Shown: positions 43,413 to 52,564 of the stretch, one piece after another
How the letters are laid out: every line of letters begins with the position of its first letter
Numbering within the stretch: position 1 is the stretch's first letter
Origin: Adiantum capillus-veneris
Lineage: Eukaryota > Streptophyta > Polypodiopsida > Polypodiales > Pteridaceae
Assembly (NCBI GenBank): GCA_014529385.2
Contig: JABFUD020000291.1
Span: 1 to 52,564, forward strand
Direction of reading: 5' to 3'
DNA: 52,564 nucleotides
Made by a program: the position numbers and the translations under genes
Notes under the pieces: generated by a model
Seen by the model: the letters and a program-made list of their open reading frames with translations, nothing else
What the model was told of the DNA's origin: nothing
The model's database searches: none

Positions 43413-44418
43413 ATGGATTCACTTGAAGAAGACCCTGCACAGGACACAGAAGCCGCCAATGTCTCACCTGTTTGCAAGCCGCGAGCAAAGGCAACCTTCA
43501 TGCTCACGAATAAGCGGATGGCGCATATGGAGAGGGAAATGAAGGAATGGAAAACAGAGATGGAAGGATGGTGGAAGGAGAAGGCCAACCTCCTTCAGAT
43601 GGTCATCAATGAAGGCGCACAGTGGAAGAAGGAGAAAGAGAGCCTTAACGCAGAAATACAGACACTCAAAGAAGAAGTATCAACCGTCAAACAGGAGAAC
43701 CCAAACGTCGAGATACGGGTACTCAAAAAAGAAGTCTCAGCCCTCAAACAGGAGCTTGCTGATAGAGTAAGCAATGGACTAGAGGAAGGCGAATTTCAAC
43801 CCTCGGTAATTGATGAAATCAAGGAAATTAAGGAACAGGTAAGGATGATCACAGAGGAAGAGAAGCTGAGTGTGGCAAAGACATCTTCATGGGCGGAGAT
43901 GATAACAAGGACACAGAAAAAGGCGGACGAGGCTGAAAAATGGATCGAGGTCGCCAAGAAAGGGAAAGGTCAAGAAACTCCTTGTACACCGACGCTTATT
44001 AACATGACTCTCGAAGAGGAACAAAGAAGGCGGATGCGAGCACTGCATGTGAGAGTGACCGGTCTCAAGGACATAAACAACGTGGAGAAAGAGGTCACAA
44101 GCCTTACATCCATGATGGGGATGGAAAAGCCTTTGCACACAAAGGCATGGAGGGTAGGTAAGAAAAGTGATGGCTCAGGAGAGTCTTCAAAGGGGAGAGC
44201 TCTCATACTACGCTTCCCCTCGTCGGAAGAGAAGAAGGAATTCTTGAGGAAGAGGCCTACTGTCAAAAAGACAGGTATTTTCCTCGGTGATGACCTGACC
44301 CTCTCACAGCTCGCACATATGAGAGGTAATGCCAGAGATTACAGCGGCAAGGGAGAAGGGAAAGATAGCCTTCTACAGAGATGGACGGGTGGTGATTTTA
44401 GAGCGGCGTACTGCATGA
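43413..44418 (+). pseudogene. LINE copy 2 ORF1
   Basis: ATG 43413 (MDSLEEDPAQDTEA). A long coiled coil (residues about 45-145, with KEEVSTVKQEN-type repeats) is followed by the same RRM-like and C-terminal blocks as copy 1: LHVRVTGLKD, TKAWRVG, RALILRFPSSEEKK, GIFLGDDLTLSQLAHM. A 2-bp deletion near 44322 shifts the last about 30 codons. In the shifted frame the end is VILERRTA and TGA 44416-44418, 30 nt before the ORF2 ATG, the same spacing as in copy 1. A TTG slightly upstream (43398) is in frame but ATG 43413 is the sensible start. Confidence 0.8.
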
Positions 44419-44448
44419 CGGTGCGAGACCTATGGGACCACACTGAAG

Positions 44449-47400
44449 ATGGCTACCTGGAACTGTAATGGGTCTATGAGGTTGGACGTGGGTGCATTTG
44501 AGGAGAGTTTCAAAGACAAGGATATTGTATTCTTCTCAGAGACTCATCAGGCCCCTGGACAGGTAATGCCACATGTGGTGGGATACAGATGGGAAACAGC
44601 CCACAGGACAAATGCGAGATCTGAGCACGGGAGTAGAGGTTCAGGAGGAGTAGCAGTGCTATTCAGAGAGGAACTACAACCATTACTGCATATTGTACGA
44701 AGGGATGATCATGCTAGATATATGTGGGTGAGACTGAGACCTGACACAGGTCGATTCCTATATATTGCCATATGTTACTTTCCTCCCAGTACACCAATGT
44801 ATGCCGCATCCAGAGGGCAGTCGCCTTTCTCTATCCTGGATGATGACATTTGGGAGTTTTCAAGGGATGGTGATATCATTCTCCTAGGGGACTTCAATGC
44901 CCGAACGGGCAACTCGCAAACAGTCTTCTACGACACCTCAGATGAGGTGCTTCGAGAGTTGGATGCGGGTGAGTTGGGGCTTGACAGATGCTCAGATGAC
45001 AGAGAGCAAACGGAGTATGGGAGATACCTCATGGAAATGACGACGACACATGGATTAGCCATACTTAATGGCTTACAGCGATTTCCTGGAGCAGCCAGTT
45101 TCACATGCTTTCCACATAGACATGGGGCCAGTACAGTAGATTACGTTATGGCACAACCGAGCTTTATCCCCTGCATTCAGGATTTCACAGTGGGAGCCAA
45201 GCCATTGGGCATAGCAGTAGATCATGCCCTATTGACACTGTCCATTAAATTTCAGTATAGTACAACCAAGACACCAGGAGCCAGGCCACACACCCGCTAT
45301 ACATTTACACCAGAGACTCATTTCGTTTATACAGAGGAGATCTGGGACCGTCTATTGGAAGGCACAGATGGCAGAAATGGTACAGGCCTATCAGTGGAGG
45401 AGTGCACCAATATACTGACTAAGACACTGCATGGGGCTGCATCAGTGGCATATCCACACACTCAGCCGGGTAAGAGACGACATGCTGGGAGCATGCCCCA
45501 GAACAGTTGGTATGATGAGGAATGCAGAGAGATGAGGGCACAGCTTCAGAGGGATCTTCTGTTAGGAGTCATCACTTACAAACAGTCTCAGATTGCTTTC
45601 CGATGCCTTGTGCGACGGAAGAAGAGAGCTTACCTAGCTCAGATGGAGCGAGACTTATATCAGATGTTCTTGAGTAGGGACTCTGGAGAGGCATGGCGAC
45701 TCTTCCATGAGCACTCTCCTCCCCCAGTGATTACTTCACCTGATGTGTGGGGCCAATATGCGACATCATTATATACGGTTCCGGGACAGGAACCCCTTCC
45801 AGACCCTACCAAGCCTTGCCCAACTACAAGCACTTTCTTTACGCCTGAGATGGTACGAAGGGCCATCGACGGGATGAGGACCGGGAAGGCATATGATCAT
45901 GACGGTCTAGTAGCGGAGCACTTTATACATGCCAAGGATATGCTCATGGAGGTTCTCGTAGTGTTGTTCAATCGTGCCATGTGTGAGGGATTACCTGAGA
46001 CCTGGAGGTTGTCTAATATTGTGCCCATCTTCAAGGCTGGTGACCCTACAGAGCCTGGGAATTACCGCACTATTATGGTTGGACAACATTGGCACGATTG
46101 TATGCATCTATTCTGGAGCAACACCTGAGTAGCTGGGCAGAGGGAGAGGGTGTACGAGCAAAGGGTCAGGCCGGCTTCAGGAGGGGTTTCTCCACTCTTG
46201 ATCATATTCTGACACTCAAGGCCATCATTGAGGAGGGCAGAGCACATGGGAGACGGATCTATTGTAGCTTTGTGGATTTTTGCAAAGCATTTGACATGGT
46301 ACCAAGGGCTCGATTGATGCGCAGACTGCAAGAGATGGGGGTGCCCATAGAGGTAATTTGGGGGATAATGGCTTTGAACAAATCAGTGGTGGGACATGTA
46401 CGCACTCCAGAAGGGGTATCTGATTTAGTTCACTCTACTATTGGAGTGAAACAAGGTTGCCCATTGTCTCCTACTCTATTCGCTATGTATGTGGATGAGG
46501 TGTCTGATTACATTGACAGAAAGGGTGATAGGGGTGCCCAGCTGGCAGGGACGTGGATCCCATTGTTGCTTTATGCTGACGATATTGTACTGATATCTGA
46601 CTCACCAGAAGGTATGCAACGACATCTGGACACACTACGCAGTTTTGCAAAGGATAGTGGCCTGGGTGTAAACCTAGGCAAAACAAAGGTTATGGTGTTT
46701 AACACCACACCGCAATGGGTCAGGAGATCAGTACCTACCTTCAAATATGGTCAGGAGATGGTGGAGTATACAGATGCATACACTTACCTGGGGGTAGTCT
46801 TCACAGGGCCGAGATTTTCTTTGAGAAGAGCAGCAGAGACTAGACTAACTAGAGCCGGTGCGGCTCTGGGAGGAATGGAGAGGATGTGTTCACAAGTTCA
46901 GTTCCAGGAACCTAGGACAAAGTTATGGCTCTTTGATACTTTGGTAGCCTCTACTATGTTATATGGGGTGCAGGTTTGGGGACCTTCTATAGGCCAGGGT
47001 GGGTGGAGGCGTAGAGCCAGAGAAAGAAGTACATTACATATGTCATTGCACAGTGTACCATGAGATACGAGGTCGTTTTCACTGTCTATTCAGAGAAGTT
47101 TTGGGCCTCTATCTAGGGTCATGAGTTATGAGGATCAAAGATGTCTTGGGCTTTATCTACTTGAGTTACACAAGCATAGAGGAACCTTACTGAGGAGAGG
47201 TGAAGAGAGACATCCCCAGAGACAGATCACAGATTTCTTTACACTAGATACTGTACACCCAGAAGAACAGACAGAGGAGCAACCAGCGACGGTGGAGAGG
47301 TCTACCCGCACTACTGGCATTCTCATAGACCGAGCATTGGAGCTAGGGAGATCTAGACGACCCCGAGGGAGGAGAGGAGCTACACAATTTCGAAGGAGGC

Positions 47401-47450
47401 TACGGCAAAGGATTCAAGCCATACTCTTTCGTCGTCCAGAGTTCAGATGA
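44449..47450 (+). pseudogene. LINE copy 2 ORF2 (APE endonuclease and RT, C-terminal deletion)
   Basis: ATG 44449. The APE endonuclease is complete: MATWNCNGS, FFSETHQ, YIAICYFPP, LLGDFNART, STVDYVMAQ and AVDHALL hold the catalytic Asn, Glu, Asp/Asn, Asp and Asp-His. RT: PEMVRRAIDGMRTGKAYDHDG, GQAGFRRGFSTLDHIL, FVDFCKAFDMVP, GVKQGCPLSPTLFAMY, LLYADDIVLIS (46572-46583). A 1-bp deletion near 46084 (GQHWH for GHTLA) shifts frame. Near 47010 about 640 bp present in copy 1, including part of the Cys-His motif, are missing. The end keeps RQITDFF (47217-47240) and SRRPRGRRG. Nicks target DNA and primes reverse transcription in intact relatives. No RNase H is seen. Confidence 0.85.
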
Positions 47451-47641
47451 ACATGGATCTCTACTCCCCTCCCATATTGTCTTCACATTGTACTGCTTAG
47501 TTTAGGATCCCGCAGTATTTATATTTTGTTATCCTAGGTTAATTTATTTTGTTAATCTGACTTTGTATCAGATACACCGCATTGTAACTTTCTGGTCTCA
47601 TAGGTCACTTTGGCCTTTTGAAGACATTAATATAACATTTC

Positions 47642-47718
<77 letters not shown>

Positions 47719-47720
47719 TT
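47451..47720 (+). other. LINE copy 2 3' UTR and (CT)n tail
   Basis: The conserved 3' block at about 47538-47645 (TTAATCTGACTTTGTATCAG, GGTCTCATAGGTCACTTTGG, CATTTCATTTC) is followed by (CT)n at 47646-47720. Confidence 0.8.
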
Positions 47721-50029
<2,309 letters not shown>

Positions 50030-50285
50030 ATCTCTATAGCCTTTTGGATACTTGTGTATATGTATATGATGCCTCGACTGTCAGAGAGCTCCATTGTATC
50101 AACTCACCCTTTGTATTCCCTTTGTATCAGCTTTCACCCCACCCCTACCCACTATTTCTTTTCAATTCTTTGTACTTTTTGTACCTAGACTTGGTATTAG
50201 ATTCACCACATGTAATCGTTTGGTCTCATAGGTCATTTTGGCCTTTTGAACATGTTAATATTACAACATTTCACTTCATTTCATA

Positions 50286-50321
<36 letters not shown>

Positions 50322-50326
50322 CTCTC

Positions 50327-50380
<54 letters not shown>
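50030..50380 (+). other. LINE copy 3 3' UTR and (CT)n tail
   Basis: The most diverged 3' block is at about 50180-50285 (GACTTGGTATTAGATTCACC, TTGGTCTCATAGGTCATTTT, CACTTCATTTCAT), followed by interrupted (CT)n at 50286-50380. Confidence 0.75.
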
Positions 50381-50383
<3 letters not shown>

Positions 50384-50394
50384 GCCTTTCTCTT

Positions 50395-50582
50395 TGTACA
50401 CCTCAGTGATCTCTCTTCCCCATAGTTGCCTTGCATATATATGTGGCATTGCAGGTGCTCTCTAGTGTCAGATGATCTTTTTGGAGTCGAGTCAGATTGG
50501 AGTCCAAGTGTCCACCTAATCGAAGGCCAATCCGTGTCTTCATTGCATCTTCTATTGCCTATTCTGGCATGGTATCAAAGCC
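50395..50582 (+). mobile_element. LTR end with tRNA-Met-type primer site
   Basis: TGGTATCAAAGCC at 50570-50582 is a typical primer binding site, preceded by CTGGCA as an LTR 3' edge. A TATATAT box lies near 50436-50443. The left LTR end is not defined and no second LTR was found. Confidence 0.5.
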
Positions 50583-51685
50583 TTGGTGTCTCAACCACCT
50601 TGGATGCTCGATGTAGGCTGATCCGTTGCAGTATTGGACTTGATTGAGAAAGAAGATGCTTGTTGTTGTTTCCTGGTTTTTCTCCTGTTCGGGGCTGATT
50701 TGGGTATGCAAGAGGCTATGAACCCTCGTCTACTACTTCCCCGTCTTCTACCCTTGATTACCCCGACTTCACTTCACCGAGGGGAACCCCCTGAAGGATT
50801 GAAGATGTCGAGCATTGATGGATAGCTTCGCTTTTTCCAGATGGAGTTACATTGTTGTGCCTTCCCACAAGGGAGCAAGCATACGGCTTTTGGATCTAGA
50901 GAGGGAGCCATTTTTTCCCTGCTTTCTTCTTCGGAGAGAAATGTTTGGACCGTAGTGGGATCTTCTTCAACATTTGTAGAGCAGGTTACTAAGGCTGTGT
51001 TTTTCTGGATTGGCTGATTGGCTGTGTCTTTTGTGATTGCACATTTATCTTGGAGTCATCGACGGATTTATTTGAGGAATCTAAGGAGGCCGATATGGTG
51101 TTCCAGCCTTGTCTTCTACAAGCAGACGTGGAGTTTCGGTCCATCTTCAAAGAGGGGTAGTAGGTTGATGATTTAGTTGCACCTTTGTACCAGTCTGTGG
51201 TTAATGGATCACACAACAGGGTCTCTTTCCTTTAGGAGCAAAAGATGTTCTTTGATTTTTTTTCTTTACCATCCAAGGATGAAAGATTCAGTTATGGCTG
51301 CGATAAACTTTTGTTCATCCGGCATGCAGCAGACTAGGTGCATATTGCCATGCATCTGTTGGAGTAAATTTAAAGAATGCCTCCATGTTCTCTCTCTCAC
51401 CGATGGTAGTGTGGCCCTACAGATTTGGTCATTCTTATGCCCTTTTGTGAGCTTGTCAATACCAGTGAGGGACAGGTTTGCACTCTCTTATGGGCGTCAT
51501 GGCATTGTGTTGCACCGGTGAAGTATACTTCCTAGAAATTTCACTCTAGTGTATCATGGCATTGTGTTGCATCTGTGAAACATGCTTCCTAGAAATTTCA
51601 CTCTAGCACATGAAAAGTTCCGTTTGGATGAGATAAATTGGTAAAGCTAGTGTTCTGCGAGAATGAGATGACTAGACAGATCATC
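50583..51685 (+). other. Decayed internal region after an LTR, no product recognised
   Basis: Short frames only (for example MQEAMNPRLL near 50706, with a stop after 40 codons). A roughly 57-bp tandem duplication is at about 51497-51613, both copies containing GGCATTGTGTTGCA and CTTCCTAGAAATTTCACTCT. It may be the remains of a copia-like gag, but no motif supports that. Confidence 0.3.
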
Positions 51686-52186
51686 TGTAATGTGCAACGG
51701 AAGTGATTTATGGTGAATGCTTTGGATGAGTGCTCAGAGAGTACTCAAGGTTCCTTTCATTGAATGAGAGAGTTCCTTTTACTTCATGAGAGATGTGCAA
51801 AGACCAGAGAGAAAAGAGAGAATGATATTCTGAGTGAAGGTTCTATGAGTGATAGAGAGAAAAAGAAGACTAAAATCAAATGGAGTCCCAAACCCCTCCA
51901 AGGACCCCCCCTCTCTATCGCTAGAGAGGTATTTGCTTCAGATTGTACAAATGCTGATACAATGGTCCTAGATGATGGGACGTTGACGGGATCTTGTTGT
52001 AGGTGCTTAGATCTACAAGGCTAAGGGCTGAAAACTGAAAACGCTGGCTGATTTGACTTGGATCTGCAAATTGACGACCAAGCTAGGGCTGAAATCTGAA
52101 AACGCTGGGCTGATTTTGCTGCTGAAGCTGACGATGGGCTGATGGCTGAAAAACATTATGGCATGGTACTGTTGGCAAAAACTCCA
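51686..52186 (-). mobile_element. LTR fragment, 19079-20501 family
   Basis: Begins TGTAATGTGCAACGG; TGAGTGCTCAGAGAGTACTC, TTCCTTTTACTTCATGAGAG and CTCTCTATCGCTAGAGAGG match the start of the LTR at 19079. Repeated GGCTGAAAAC and AAACGCTGG motifs at 52020-52110. Interrupted at about 52187 by another LTR. No primer site is seen on its left. Confidence 0.7.
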
Positions 52187-52564
52187 GGCTAAGTGTAATA
52201 GAGTTGGACACTCCAAGCAGAAGATCTACAGCAACACACGTGAGAGAAACCAAAAACAACTGAACTCAACTGAAAATAGAGAGGGGGAGAGAAGAGGAGA
52301 GACAACACGACACGGTGGACTTCCGCAAAAAGACACACTCGCCCCAAAGACTGGCACCCCTTCTCGGTATTTCTTTATTATTATGCTTCTCAAAGAACAA
52401 CGCCCGAGGGTCCTCCTCTCAACGCTCACACGAAAATCTGAGCAGAAGTGAGGCACTTGGCGCGCTTATAAAGGCCCTTGGCCAAGCTCAAAAGCAGTCA
52501 CATCAAAAGTTGCAATTCCAAGCATCTGGTGCCAAAAACAATCACCCCATGGGCTGTCCGTAAA
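52187..52564 (-). mobile_element. LTR fragment at window end, GGTATTTCTTTATT family
   Basis: Minus strand: TATA-like CCTTTATAAGCGC near 52462-52474 and AATAAAGAAATACCG (poly(A) signal) near 52357-52371. It shares CGACACGNNGTGG and CCCCAAAGACTGGC-type sequence with the LTRs at 33965 and 35309 and with 3700-3760. It runs off the window. Confidence 0.6.

Overview
This is a stretch of a large plant nuclear genome. There is no intact multi-domain host gene. Nearly everything is nested, mostly decayed retrotransposons: Ty3/gypsy-type LTR elements, short non-autonomous LTR elements, a probable Mutator-type miniature element family, and APE-endonuclease LINEs separated by long (CT)n and C-rich tracts. 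tRNA-iMet-type primer sites, short exons with plant-like splice sites (one resembling plant DGAT2) and very low gene density fit a seed-free vascular plant such as a fern. That assignment is an inference; nothing here proves the species.

Layout. 1-4650: minus-strand Ty3/gypsy copy (RNase H cut by the window edge, RT, protease, gag, probable LTR), with frameshifts and stops. 4650-6060: AT-rich leader-like DNA with internal repeats. 6060-8030: LTR remnants and a 240-bp tandem duplication. 8090-9912: LTR remnants, one carrying a solo LTR. 9913-20501: a gag-protease LTR element on the minus strand (LTR 19079-20501). Its gag is split by a 6.2-kb LTR element (12119-18324, target duplication GCATC) that holds its own gag, a DGAT2-like fragment, a G-rich minisatellite and a piece of a third element. 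20412-21784: a 382-bp tandem duplication, G-rich DNA and exon-like segments. 22894-30707: an LTR-internal-LTR-internal-LTR tandem inserted in the integrase of an older gypsy copy, whose two halves lie at 22740-22893 and 30708-31640. 33150-36913: a second copy of the 15.6-17.4 kb gag family, split by a 2-kb deleted LTR element with target duplication GTGAG. 37395-37475: a good 81-bp host exon. 37888-50380: a head-to-tail array of four related LINE copies plus one unrelated antisense LINE, all joined through (CT)n tracts. 50400-52564: LTR remnants.

How the parts relate. Two LTR groups recur. Group 1 has LTRs whose sense strand begins TGTCACGTGACA, and includes the tandem and 14431-15588. Group 2 has the related LTRs at 9255-9912, 19079-20501 and 51686. 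They share a leader, a VITRSGMDT gag N-terminus and a repeated GCGTTTT motif in the LTR. The tandem element looks like a derivative that lost the gag core, protease and any pol but kept a 441-residue ORF with Asp/His-rich repeats.

The most interesting signals are: (i) LINE ORF2 proteins ending in a conserved canonical PCNA-interacting box (QxxITDFF) in all three copies that reach that far; (ii) those LINEs being embedded in (CT)n tracts on both sides, with a conserved 3' UTR and C-rich 5' monomers; (iii) the three-LTR tandem; (iv) a DGAT2-like fragment inside an LTR element. All comparisons were made by eye; no alignments or database searches were run.
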